Assembly: GCA_964550025.1 (NCBI GenBank)
Contig: CAZJYI010000015.1
Span: 51,644-115,643, forward strand
Length of the DNA: 64,000 nt
Reading direction: 5' to 3'
Source: CAZJYI01 sp964550025
Lineage (GTDB): Bacteria > Verrucomicrobiota > Kiritimatiellia > UBA8416 > CAYOBW01
Under the pieces are notes generated by a model, which did not search any database, was not told where the DNA came from, and saw only the letters and a list, made by a program, of their open reading frames with translations. Below are positions 1 to 8,352 of the stretch, piece by piece (within the stretch, counting starts at the first letter, position 1; every line of letters starts with the position of its first letter). The position numbers were made by a program, and so were the translations under genes.

Positions 1-2
1 CC

Positions 3-2864
3 GGGGCCGAAATCCGCTACACGCTCGACGGGGGCGAGCCGACGACGGCCTCCACGCTGTACACGGCACCCATCGCCGTGGCGGCGGACGCCACGATCAA
101 GGCCAAGGCTTTCAAAGCGGGGGTGCAACCCAGCGCGACCGCCAGCGCTGCCTACACGTTCCTCGGGACGCGGCTGTACGCTTTCCTCGTCGACGACACC
201 TCGCCGGGATGGGCCACGCAGGGGCAGTGGGCTTTTGGCCGTCCGACGGGGGGCGGGGGCAGCACCGGTCCAACCGATCCCTCGGGCGGACATACGGGTA
301 ACAACGCTTATGGCTACAACCTCAACGGCGACTACGCCAACAACATCGCCGGTACGCATTGGCTCACGGCCGGACCGCTGAACTTCTCGGCCGCTTCCAA
401 CGTCAAGTTGGCGTTCTGGCGATGGTTGGGGGTCGAGGAACCCGCGTACGACAAGGTCTACCTGGATGTCTCCAAGGACGGGGCGGCCTGGACTCGCGTT
501 TGGCAGAACACCAGCCGCATGGGGTACGGCGAATCCGACAGCGTCATCTCGGACTGGTCGCAGTACGTGTACGACATTTCCGCGGTGGCAGACCGCCAGG
601 CCACCGTCTATGTGCGATGGGGGCTCGGGCCGACGGACGGCAGCACGGTCTACTGCGGCTGGAACATCGACGACGTCGAGTTCTGGGGGCGCGGCACGCC
701 CGGTGGCGTTGTTCCCGCGGCGCCCGCCAATCTCGTGGCCGCGGCGGTGGCCAGCAACCACGTTCGACTCGCATGGCAGGACAAATCGGACAACGAACAG
801 GGGTTCATCATCCAGCGCGTCAGGCAGGTCGATGCCACGGGATTTGCGGAGATTGCGCGCGTCGGGGCGAATTCCACGAGCTACGACGACCGGACCGTGG
901 CTCCGAAGAACGCCTACAACTACCGGGTTGCCGCGTACAACACGACCGGCAATTCCGACTTCTCGAACGTTTCCACGGTGACGACGCCCGACCAGACCGG
1001 CGACAACTGGGATCCCACGGACGACACCGGGGACGGGGCCACACAGCTTGCGGCGGCCACGCAGGCCGAACAGTCACACGGCCCCCACACGCTCTCGGGC
1101 GCGGACGGGGCGGACTGGTTCAAGCTGCACTTGACGGCGGGTTCCTCCTACAACTTCAACACGGCGGGCGGCAGTGGCGACACGTACGGCGAGCTGTTCA
1201 GGGACTCGACGGCATACCACCGTGTCGGGTCCGACGACGACTCCGCCGGGAATCGGCAGTTCAGCCTTACGGTCACTCCCGACACGACGGGCACGTACTA
1301 CCTGCGGGTGAAGACGCAGGGGGCGTCGCCCGAAGCGGTGTACACGCTACGATATCGTGTGCTTACCGCGTCTTCGAACGACGCCTGGGACCCGGGCGAC
1401 GACAGCGGCGCCGGGGCAACGGCGCTGCCGGCGCCGACGGCCGCCGTGCAGACACACGGCGAGCATACGCTGTCGCCCACCGACGCGGCGGACTGGTTCA
1501 AAGTGCAATTGGCGGCGGGAACGCTGTACAACTTCCACACGATGGGCGGCAGTGGGGACATCATCGGGGAACTGTTCTCCGATGCCGGCGGCACAACACG
1601 GGTTGCCATGGATGACGACAGCGGCGGCAGCGGGCAGTTCAGCCTCATCTACACGGCCGCCACGACGGACTGGTACTACCTCAAGGTTCGAAGTCGCACG
1701 GTGGGCGGCAACGCGCGCTACACGCTCAGCTACTCCAGCGGGAACGACGCATGGGATCCCGGCGACGACGATCCCTCGGTCGCGCCGACCGCGATCACCA
1801 ATGCCAGTCACGTCCAGCAGTCGCACGGACCGCACCGGTTGTCCGCCACCGACCAGTCCGACTACTTTGCGGTGTGGCTCGTGTACGGTGAAGACTACGA
1901 TTTCAACTCCATTGGCGGGACGGGCGACCTGTACATCAGGATGTGGCACTGGGACGGCGCACAGTGGCACCTGCTGCTGGAGGACGACGACAGCGGCGGC
2001 AACCGGCAGTTCGACCTGAAGGCGCGCAACAACCTCGCCGACGGCTGGTACTACCTGCAGGTCTCGACGTACAACGCGGGGGAGAACGCGCAGTACAGCC
2101 TCAACTACACGGGCGGCAAGGACCCGTGGGACCCGGCGGACAACACCGGCGGCGGCGCCACGGCGCTGGGTACGCCCGACGAGAATGGCACGGCGCACGG
2201 TCCCCACACCCTGACATGGGGGGACCACTATGACTGGTACCGGATCGACATGACGGAGGGCATGAAGTACTACATGACCACCTATACCGGCACGGGGGAT
2301 ACGCTGGCCGGTCTGTATGCCGACCCCGGCGGCACACAGCTCCTGGCTTCCGACGACGACTCGGGCGGTAACTACCAGATGGCCATTGCCTACGTGGCCG
2401 CCAGCAGTGCGCCGCACTACCTCATGGTGCGGTGCTACACGCTGGGGAACTACGCGCGCTATCCGCTCTACTGCTGGCAGGCCGTTGACGGCGACGGCGA
2501 CGGCATGCCCGACCGTTGGGAACGGACCGAGTTTGGCAGCGTGGGTGCGGCAAATGCGCAAACGGACCACGACCGCGACGGATCGCTTGACCGCGAGGAG
2601 CTGATCGCGGGGACAGAGGCCAACGACTCGAACTCCGTCTTCAAGTGCATGAGCATCCGGCCCGTGCCCGGGGTCGGCAACGTGATCACCTGGCCCAGTG
2701 TCGCCGACCGGTTGTACGGCGTCGAGCGCGCCCCCTCGCTATCCCTGGGGTTCGCCCCGGTGGCCGCCGCTTTGCCGGCAACGGCCCCGATGAACACGTA
2801 TACCGACAACACGGCAGCGGCGGGCAGCCACTACTACCGCCTGAACGTGCAGCAGAAACCGTGA
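3..2864 (+). CDS. Secreted multidomain protein with four PPC-like repeats (5' partial)
   Basis: The frame is open from the window edge, so the true start lies upstream. In order, the visible part holds a chitobiase C-terminal-like segment (EIRYTLDGGEPTT, nt 15-53), a beta-rich segment with MAM-like features (about nt 170-700), a fibronectin type III domain (about nt 715-985), then four repeats of about 115 residues starting near nt 1008, 1384, 1747 and 2124. Each repeat opens with W-D-P and contains a DDDS(A/G)GN-type turn, as in bacterial pre-peptidase C-terminal (PPC) domains. The end carries a calcium-binding D-rich stretch (DGDGDGMPDRWE) and a short beta domain. The role is probably extracellular, with binding or structural modules; no catalytic domain is visible in this part. 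The stop lies 3 bp from the convergent next gene. Family assignment is by motif only. Confidence 0.8.
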   Translation, partial: GAEIRYTLDGGEPTTASTLYTAPIAVAADATIKAKAFKAGVQPSATASAAYTFLGTRLYAFLVDDTSPGWATQGQWAFGRPTGGGGSTGPTDPSGGHTGNNAYGYNLNGDYANNIAGTHWLTAGPLNFSAASNVKLAFWRWLGVEEPAYDKVYLDVSKDGAAWTRVWQNTSRMGYGESDSVISDWSQYVYDISAVADRQATVYVRWGLGPTDGSTVYCGWNIDDVEFWGRGTPGGVVPAAPANLVAAAVASNHVRLAWQDKSDNEQGFIIQRVRQVDATGFAEIARVGANSTSYDDRTVAPKNAYNYRVAAYNTTGNSDFSNVSTVTTPDQTGDNWDPTDDTGDGATQLAAATQAEQSHGPHTLSGADGADWFKLHLTAGSSYNFNTAGGSGDTYGELFRDSTAYHRVGSDDDSAGNRQFSLTVTPDTTGTYYLRVKTQGASPEAVYTLRYRVLTASSNDAWDPGDDSGAGATALPAPTAAVQTHGEHTLSPTDAADWFKVQLAAGTLYNFHTMGGSGDIIGELFSDAGGTTRVAMDDDSGGSGQFSLIYTAATTDWYYLKVRSRTVGGNARYTLSYSSGNDAWDPGDDDPSVAPTAITNASHVQQSHGPHRLSATDQSDYFAVWLVYGEDYDFNSIGGTGDLYIRMWHWDGAQWHLLLEDDDSGGNRQFDLKARNNLADGWYYLQVSTYNAGENAQYSLNYTGGKDPWDPADNTGGGATALGTPDENGTAHGPHTLTWGDHYDWYRIDMTEGMKYYMTTYTGTGDTLAGLYADPGGTQLLASDDDSGGNYQMAIAYVAASSAPHYLMVRCYTLGNYARYPLYCWQAVDGDGDGMPDRWERTEFGSVGAANAQTDHDRDGSLDREELIAGTEANDSNSVFKCMSIRPVPGVGNVITWPSVADRLYGVERAPSLSLGFAPVAAALPATAPMNTYTDNTAAAGSHYYRLNVQQKP

Positions 2865-2867
2865 GGG

Positions 2868-4193
2868 TCAGAACACCAGCAGCACGGCCAGGCCGGTGCC
2901 GGTGGCGGCGAGGAGGATGGCGCCGACCAGGCGGCCGAACTTCCAGCCGCCCGAGTAGACGGCGATGCCGCTCTTGACGACGCTGTTGGAGATCACGGCG
3001 ATCGTGATCGCCATGGCGGCGACGTTGCGCAGGAGGTCCCCGCTCTTGGCCTGCTCGGTCACGGACAGCGTGATCGCGTCTACGTCCGCAAGCCCGCTGG
3101 CCAGGGAGGCCAGGTAAAGGCCCTTGTTGCCGAGTTGGTCTTTCGCGACCTTGGCTACCAGCAGGATCACGACGAAGAAACCGGCGAACTTGAGTGCGGG
3201 TCCCAGGGAGAAGGGGTTGGAGAGTTTGACGTCCTCGGCCTGTTCCTTCTGCCCGGTTGCCCGGCGCTTGGTCATCACCCAGAGCAGCGCCGTGGCCACG
3301 GCCGCCATGAGCAGCATGGCCCCGATGGATGGGGCAAGCGCACGCAACAGCGCACGGTCAAGGAGCCCGACCACGACGAGCACGCGCGCGAACATCGTGG
3401 CGTTGGCGATGACCGTCGCGAACGTGCACGGACCTTGGATGCTCGGGTCTGCCTTGGCCTGCGTCGCCATGGCGGCGGTCACGGCAGTTGAGGAGGTGAG
3501 ACCCCCCAGGAGCCCCGTGAGCCCGAGTCCTCTCTGCGCCCCGAGGAACTTCGTCAGGAAGTAGCCCACGAAGCTGATTCCGGAGATCAGGACGACGAGC
3601 AGCACGACCTTGTAAGGGTTGAAGACCTCCCAGGGATCGAGCGCGCGATTGGGGAGAAGCGGTAGCAGGATCAGAATGATGACCAGGAACTTCAGGGTGT
3701 CTGTCAGCTCCACGCGGCGAAGCTGGGCAAGGACTTTCGCCGTGAATCGCTTCAGGGCGAGGACGATCGTGATCAGGACTCCCAGGACGCCCGCCGCGTG
3801 GGGGTGGTGATAGCAGAGCATGCCGAGGCAGCAACAGCAGATGGCGGCCGCCTCGGTGGTGATCCCCGGGTCCCAGGCCGGTGTGCGGATGTAGAGAACG
3901 ACGATCAGCCCCATGAGCCCCGCCAGAATGATCGCGGCCGCCGCGGGGTACCACGAGCCCAGCATCGCGGCCGCGAACCCGGAAAGGGAGAGGACGGAGT
4001 ACGTTCGGATGCCGAGGAATTGCTCCTTGGTGGGCTCCGAGCCGTCAGGGATGCTCTTCGGGGATGCCTGAGCGTCTGCGCCGGCATCAGGCGAGACCGT
4101 CGGAGCACGCTTGAGGGATCGTTCCAGGCCGATCAGTATGCCGATGCCGAGGGCATAGGCCATCCTGGTGACGATCTCCGGCGTCAAAGTCAT
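2868..4193 (-). CDS. MgtC/SapB family protein with DUF4010-type C-terminus
   Basis: This is an integral membrane protein of 441 residues. The N-terminus ALGIGILIGLER followed later by GIRTYS is the MgtC/SapB signature. A charged, low-complexity insertion of about 30 residues separates the first and second membrane segments. The remainder is a series of hydrophobic helices typical of DUF4010 proteins (LGLTGLLGGLTSSTAVT, then GLADVDAITLS). The biochemical role of the fused family is not established; a transport or ion-homeostasis role is usually assumed. I chose the ATG at 4193 because the MgtC homology starts there; a start 15 codons upstream would add residues unlike the family. No strong ribosome binding site is seen. 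It converges on the gene ending at 2864 with a 3-bp gap. Confidence 0.82.
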   Translation of the reverse strand: MTLTPEIVTRMAYALGIGILIGLERSLKRAPTVSPDAGADAQASPKSIPDGSEPTKEQFLGIRTYSVLSLSGFAAAMLGSWYPAAAAIILAGLMGLIVVLYIRTPAWDPGITTEAAAICCCCLGMLCYHHPHAAGVLGVLITIVLALKRFTAKVLAQLRRVELTDTLKFLVIILILLPLLPNRALDPWEVFNPYKVVLLVVLISGISFVGYFLTKFLGAQRGLGLTGLLGGLTSSTAVTAAMATQAKADPSIQGPCTFATVIANATMFARVLVVVGLLDRALLRALAPSIGAMLLMAAVATALLWVMTKRRATGQKEQAEDVKLSNPFSLGPALKFAGFFVVILLVAKVAKDQLGNKGLYLASLASGLADVDAITLSVTEQAKSGDLLRNVAAMAITIAVISNSVVKSGIAVYSGGWKFGRLVGAILLAATGTGLAVLLVF

Positions 4194-4230
4194 GTTAGGA
4201 ATGTGGCACAGGGGCGGTGGGTTGTCAATG

Positions 4231-4280
4231 GGTGGCAAGTGGCGAGTGGCGGGGTGGCGAGTGGCGGGATGGCGAGTGGA
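4231..4280. repeat. Tandem word repeat (GGCRAGTGGCGAGTGGC type)
   Basis: The words GTGGCAAGT, GTGGCGAGT and GTGGCGGGA recur in tandem. The same words occur at 50641-50711. The surrounding gene-free stretch 4194-4572 contains nothing else I can support. Confidence 0.8.
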
Positions 4281-4572
4281 CGCGTCTGCGATTCGGTGCC
4301 TTTCAACCGGAGTTGGCGACTGGAGAGAGAAAGGAATGACCGCAGGAAATCGTTATCCGCTTTCGTCGCCGCTCTCGTCGGCCGGGCAGAGGAGGAGTCG
4401 GTTGACGCGAACGGCGATGCGAACGGTCGACCAGTGAGTGAGCACGAGCCATGTTCCTCCCTCCCGCCGGGCGTAGACGGGAAGCAGAGCCTTCCGGGGG
4501 CAATGCCTCGCGGCAAACCGATTCCGCGTACCACACTGCAGATCTTCCCGCCACTCGGCGCCAGTCCCTCCC

Positions 4573-5898
4573 TCAGAACGTGAATCCCGCCTCGATCGAG
4601 AAGCGTTCCACGTCGTTGGGGCGCGGGTTGACCGGGTCGCTGTCCGCGCTGTAGTTGGCGTACTTGGCGATGAGCGTGAAGCGCTCGCCGAGCTTCTGCA
4701 CGGCCACCACGTCGAGCTCGTTGCCGTAGTCGATGCTGCCCGCGTCGGACTCGAAGGAGTGGTAGACCACCTTGACGGTCGGTCCGATTCCCTTGGGGCA
4801 CTTGACACTGGCGTAGGCGTACAGATCCTGCAGCCCGTCCGCGGGCGCGGTCAGGAATACATCGGCCCACCCGTTGAACTTGTGTCCCGTGGCCAGGGGG
4901 GTCCTGAACGCGGCGCCGTTGTCGCTGCCGAGTAGCTCGTAGCCGACGCCGGCGCCGACAATGCCCATCTTTCCGGAGACATCGGCCTTGATGTAGTTGG
5001 CCGAGTAGTCTGCCGTTGCCGTTGTCGCGGAATTGTCGGACTGGCGCGCATACTCCAGTTCGGCCGCGCCACCGAGGCCGTCCTCGTTGTCATAGCTGAC
5101 GACGCAGTTGATGCCGTACGTGTCGCTGGAGTTGGCCGCGCCAACGGCGCCGTCGCCGAGATCGAGAAGGTAGGCGTACGCCGTCGAGGCGAAGCCCTTG
5201 CAGGGGCTGTAGCTGACATTCACGAGATGCGAGTCGGAATCGTAGGTCGCTGCATTGGGGGCCGCTCCCGAGGGCTCCGTTCCGTTCTCCTGTCCGAAGA
5301 TCCGGTTGACGCCGCTGACGTAACCGTATAGCAGTTCGAGTCCCCCATAGTTGCCGCTTTTCGCCAGGACACCGTCGTATGTCTGTTCGTTCTGACGCCA
5401 GCCCACGTTGCCGATGAAGCGCGCGTTGCCGAGGATGATCCTCTGGCGTCCGCCGATGACGGTAATGTCCGTTGCCGGGCAGATCATCTCCAGGTAGGCC
5501 TGGTTCACTTCCGTGCCTTCCACGTCCGCGATGACTGTCCTGTTGCTTCCCCCCGGGTTGGTGCCGGCCTGGTTGTACCGGTCGTCGTCCCCGATCGACG
5601 TCACGTTTTCGAATTCTATGAACCCGCGCAAGCCGTGGAACGGCGCGGTCGAGTATCCCAGCCGCGTGCGCAGCGTCAGCGCGTCGGCATCGTCGGCCGC
5701 GTCGGATTCCGCGTGTTCGTAGCGCAGGCGCGCGTTCACCGACGGCGTTCCACCGGTGATGGCATCCAGGAGGGACTGCGTTTCTTCCTCTTCCTGTGCA
5801 TGTGCGGTGATCACGGCACATGCAACGATCAAAGACACAATGCCCCATACCGACCCGAGAATGCTGCTCCTGCCCGCCGTGCCGAATCCTGTCTTCAT
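4573..5898 (-). CDS. Outer-membrane beta-barrel porin, alginate-export-like
   Basis: The product is about 441 residues. It opens with an N-terminal signal peptide (hydrophobic run SVWGIVSLIVACAVITAHA, then acidic EEEE). The mature part alternates polar and aromatic residues as in transmembrane beta strands and ends in GFTF, an outer-membrane barrel-type terminal Phe. The segment SVNARLRYEHAESD, followed by TLRTRLGYSTAPFHGLRGFI and GGRQRIILGNARFIGN, resembles alginate-export and related porins. The start at 5898 is supported by the strong Shine-Dalgarno AAGGAGA about 7 nt upstream. The open frame continues much further upstream but crosses unrelated repeat DNA, so that extension was not used. 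It probably acts as a diffusion channel; the substrate is unknown. Confidence 0.78.
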   Translation of the reverse strand: MKTGFGTAGRSSILGSVWGIVSLIVACAVITAHAQEEEETQSLLDAITGGTPSVNARLRYEHAESDAADDADALTLRTRLGYSTAPFHGLRGFIEFENVTSIGDDDRYNQAGTNPGGSNRTVIADVEGTEVNQAYLEMICPATDITVIGGRQRIILGNARFIGNVGWRQNEQTYDGVLAKSGNYGGLELLYGYVSGVNRIFGQENGTEPSGAAPNAATYDSDSHLVNVSYSPCKGFASTAYAYLLDLGDGAVGAANSSDTYGINCVVSYDNEDGLGGAAELEYARQSDNSATTATADYSANYIKADVSGKMGIVGAGVGYELLGSDNGAAFRTPLATGHKFNGWADVFLTAPADGLQDLYAYASVKCPKGIGPTVKVVYHSFESDAGSIDYGNELDVVAVQKLGERFTLIAKYANYSADSDPVNPRPNDVERFSIEAGFTF

Positions 5899-6090
5899 CG
5901 TCTTCTCCTTCGCTGCTTCCTGACGATCCGGGATGCCGATTGCGATTCCCGACGTAATTGACACCATTATGGTAACAATACCGATCGCGTCAATCGGGAA
6001 TATTCTGCCGGCCTTGAGCTTTTTTCGCGTTCCAGGTAGCTTCTTCTCGAGAACGTCACGGTCGCTCCGTTTGACTGTGCGTTTTCGGGA

Positions 6091-6131
6091 GTGAACGTCG
6101 AACATGGAACGTCGAACACTGAACTTCGAAC
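6091..6131. repeat. Tandem word repeat (GAACGTCGAACATGGAACGTCGAAC type)
   Basis: The words GAACGTCGAAC, ATGGAACGTCGAAC and ACTGAACTTCGAAC are reiterated. The block abuts, and in frame would code for, the N-terminus of the truncated GH10 fragment that follows, suggesting a junction at the repeat. Confidence 0.75.
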
Positions 6132-6429
6132 CGAAGATCGGCATCGCACGGCGGAAGCGACACTGAAACTCGTCGGCGCCGACGGTCGTCCGGTTGCCTC
6201 CGGTCAGGCGATACGTATCGAGCAGGAGAAGCACGCCTTCCTGTTCGGCTGCAACATCTTCAAGTTTGCGCGCTGCGCGACGCCGCGGGATGAAGAGGCC
6301 TACCGCAAGCAGTACGCGGACCTCTTCAACTTCGCCACGCTGCCGTTCTACTGGTGGACCTATGAACGGGAGCAGGGCCGGCCGATGGATGCGCACGGGG
6401 AACAGCCGGCCCGGTCGAAGTGCGGTTGA
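6103..6429 (+). pseudogene. Remnant of GH10 endo-xylanase-like protein
   Basis: The reading frame from about 6140 gives ATLKLVGADGRPVASG, then HAFLFGCNIFKF, then LFNFATLPFYWWTYE. This matches the region just before and at the start of the catalytic barrel in glycoside hydrolase family 10 proteins of the type with an N-terminal beta domain. It stops at 6427-6429 after about 95 homologous residues, so both catalytic glutamates and nearly the whole barrel are missing. The first 15 or so codons are tandem-repeat DNA, not gene sequence. I call it a decayed fragment, probably non-functional. A short expressed peptide cannot be excluded. Confidence 0.65.
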
Positions 6430-6479
6430 AGTAGAGCGCACTGCCGTGTGGGCCCAGAGAACGTTGAGGAACTCTCGGT

Positions 6480-7385
6480 CTAGTCGATGCCGTCGAGCGG
6501 ACCGGCCAAGCCTTTGATCTGCCGCTCGATAGACCGGTGCAACGGGTATTCCAGTGTCCACACGGCCCGGCCCGACCGCGTCACGCACCAGTCAGCAGAA
6601 CCCTCAAGAGTCCGGATGACTTCGTTCCGATCCTCACGGTCTCCGCAGTAGACCAGCGGTGAGCTCGGACCGGGCAGGTACGCGAAGCGGAAGCGTGTCA
6701 GTTTGGCGGCGCGGAGCACTGCCATCACGTCTTCTTGCTGCGCACCACGCTTGAGTTGCCGGGCTCTGGACGACTTCGGTTCGATGGCGGCGAAGTACTC
6801 CGTGTCCGGCCATTGACGACACTCAATGACGTTGGCATTGCGGTAGAACACCGTGGCGCAGTCGAACACGTGAACCGGTCTTCTGCGGAGGAACCCGAGG
6901 TACTCGAGCCGGTTGCGTCTCGCAACAAAACGGCAGCGCCCCACAAGCTGTCCGGGAACAGTCCAGTCGAATGTCCCGATCACCCTGCCGGACACATTCG
7001 TTTGGACAACGACATTGCTGATATCCTGGGGGCGGACGAGGGTTGTGCCGGCGTCGGTCGCATTGCCGTCCAGCAAGCGCTTCAGACCCCGTGGGTTTCC
7101 GGGTGGGGTGAGGCATACCAGGTCAAGGTCTTCATCCAGAGCAGTCGTGAGGATGCCGACAGTCAGGTTTCTCGTCGCACCCGCCTCCGTGAGCTTCGTC
7201 AGCAGCAGTCCCATGTCAGGCGCGTCTCCCGGGGGCGAAAAGCACATCGAGTCGATGATCTCGTGCGCCTCCGAGGATATTCCCAGGTGCTCTTCAATCA
7301 GGGCGCGCGGGGGACGTGTGGCGCACCCGGAGAGAAGAAAGGACACGCACAAGAACAGGAACACCACGGGCGTCTGCTTCATCAT
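6480..7385 (-). CDS. Hypothetical lipoprotein
   Basis: A protein of 301 residues with a clear lipoprotein signal: MMKQTPVVF, a hydrophobic core, then the lipobox LLSGC with the modified Cys at position 21. The mature part begins ATRPPRALIEEHLGISSEAHEI. I do not recognise the family. Two stretches (GILTTALDEDLDLVCLTPPG and IGTFDWTVPGQLVGRCRFV) look like folded alpha/beta material. The start was placed at the ATG at 7385 because the lipoprotein signal begins there. It lies one base downstream of the PPTase stop codon on the same strand, so the two are probably co-transcribed. A functional link to the biosynthetic genes is inference only. Confidence 0.75.
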   Translation of the reverse strand: MMKQTPVVFLFLCVSFLLSGCATRPPRALIEEHLGISSEAHEIIDSMCFSPPGDAPDMGLLLTKLTEAGATRNLTVGILTTALDEDLDLVCLTPPGNPRGLKRLLDGNATDAGTTLVRPQDISNVVVQTNVSGRVIGTFDWTVPGQLVGRCRFVARRNRLEYLGFLRRRPVHVFDCATVFYRNANVIECRQWPDTEYFAAIEPKSSRARQLKRGAQQEDVMAVLRAAKLTRFRFAYLPGPSSPLVYCGDREDRNEVIRTLEGSADWCVTRSGRAVWTLEYPLHRSIERQIKGLAGPLDGID

Positions 7386-7386
7386 G

Positions 7387-8259
7387 TCAGCTCTGTACTC
7401 CACATGGTCTCGTTTCTGGTTTCTTGACACGATCTACAGGATCCATGGGATGTGAGGGGCTATCCTGTCGATCCTGTTGATCCTGTCCAAATTCCAGTTT
7501 GGTTGCGGCTGTGCTGCTCTGTGGCATTCCGCGGCCCAGGCAAACTCCCGTGTGGACGAACGGCGGCTGCACGACGAACCGCACCGTGTGTTCGCGGGGA
7601 ATTGCGCCGGGGAGGGTATCCGCCGTTACGGTGGCGTCGAGCGTCCCCGCGGTTGGGTCGATCCGGGTGATCACGATGTCCTTCGGGGCGAAGAGGACAC
7701 CGCAGGTCGGGTACAGGCATTTCAGCAGGCTCTCCTTGGCCGAGAAGACGAGGGTAACGTATTCCTCGTGGTTCAGTGCTTGTCTGGCGGCTGCACTCCC
7801 CGCGCGCAGGGCGGACTCGGCAGGACCGAGTATCTCTCCCTCGACTTCGCAACGCAGCTCAGGCGACATGACCTGCTCGGAATCGATGCCGACGGCCGTG
7901 ACATCCGTTGCGCGCGCGGCCGCGGCCCAGGCGAAACCGGCGGTGTGCGTGATGGAACCGACGATCCCCTCCGGCCAGAGCGGAGCCCCGTCCGCACCCC
8001 GGCCGACCCGTGTCCCGCCCGGCAGGCCCAACGCCGCGAGCGCTCGGGTGGCACAGTAGCGTCCGGCCGTGTAGTCGGCACGGCGTTTCTCGACTGCTCG
8101 TGCGAGCTCGGGTGGCAGGGGGATCCCGAGGTGTGCGTGTGCGTTCGCAAGACGGGGCACGTCCCGGACGGCGGCGGCGCTCCCTGCGACGCCCTGCCCG
8201 ACGCGCAGCGGCGTGTCCACTGTCTCGATGCCGCAACCCGCGATGTCTTTCGTGTACAT
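7387..8259 (-). CDS. 4'-phosphopantetheinyl transferase, EntD/Sfp type
   Basis: It transfers the phosphopantetheine arm of CoA to the conserved serine of acyl or peptidyl carrier domains, and is therefore the likely activator of the five carrier domains encoded here. Seen in the 290-residue product: the EntD-like motif GSITHT (101-106), the Mg-binding signature AVGIDSE (122-128) and the family motif FSAKESLLK (172-180). The family normally ends near residue 240. Here about 45 extra residues, from roughly position 245, are encoded by a dispersed repeat at 7431-7513, so the tail is probably an acquired, non-conserved extension. A second copy of the repeat lies directly upstream of the start codon. 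The gene runs straight into the lipoprotein gene. Confidence 0.88.
   Translation of the reverse strand: MYTKDIAGCGIETVDTPLRVGQGVAGSAAAVRDVPRLANAHAHLGIPLPPELARAVEKRRADYTAGRYCATRALAALGLPGGTRVGRGADGAPLWPEGIVGSITHTAGFAWAAAARATDVTAVGIDSEQVMSPELRCEVEGEILGPAESALRAGSAAARQALNHEEYVTLVFSAKESLLKCLYPTCGVLFAPKDIVITRIDPTAGTLDATVTADTLPGAIPREHTVRFVVQPPFVHTGVCLGRGMPQSSTAATKLEFGQDQQDRQDSPSHPMDPVDRVKKPETRPCGVQS
7431..7513. repeat. Dispersed repeat (TATCCTGTCGATCCTGTTGA type), copy 1
   Basis: It contains three tandem ATCCTGT words followed by CCAAATTCCAGTTTGGTTGC. It overlaps the 3' end of the PPTase gene. Copy 2 is at 8265-8352 in the same orientation. Confidence 0.85.
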
Positions 8260-8264
8260 TCAGT

Positions 8265-8352
8265 CTACATCAGGATCCACGCGATTGGATGGGTTATCCT
8301 GTCGATCCTGTTAATCCTGTCCAAATCCCCGTTTGGCTGCGGCCATGCTCCG
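8265..8352. repeat. Dispersed repeat (TATCCTGTCGATCCTGTTAA type), copy 2
   Basis: This is the second copy of the 7431-7513 repeat, sharing CAGGATCCA, TATCCTGTCGATCCTGTT, ATCCTGTCCAAAT and GTTTGG.TGCGGC. It fills the whole gap between the PPTase start and the stop of the next gene, leaving no ordinary promoter there. Confidence 0.85.

Noticed and set aside
5899..6588. N-terminal extension of the porin gene by about 230 codons
   Set aside because: The extension crosses the GH10 fragment and word repeat in antisense. A signal peptide and a strong ribosome binding site mark the start at 5898.
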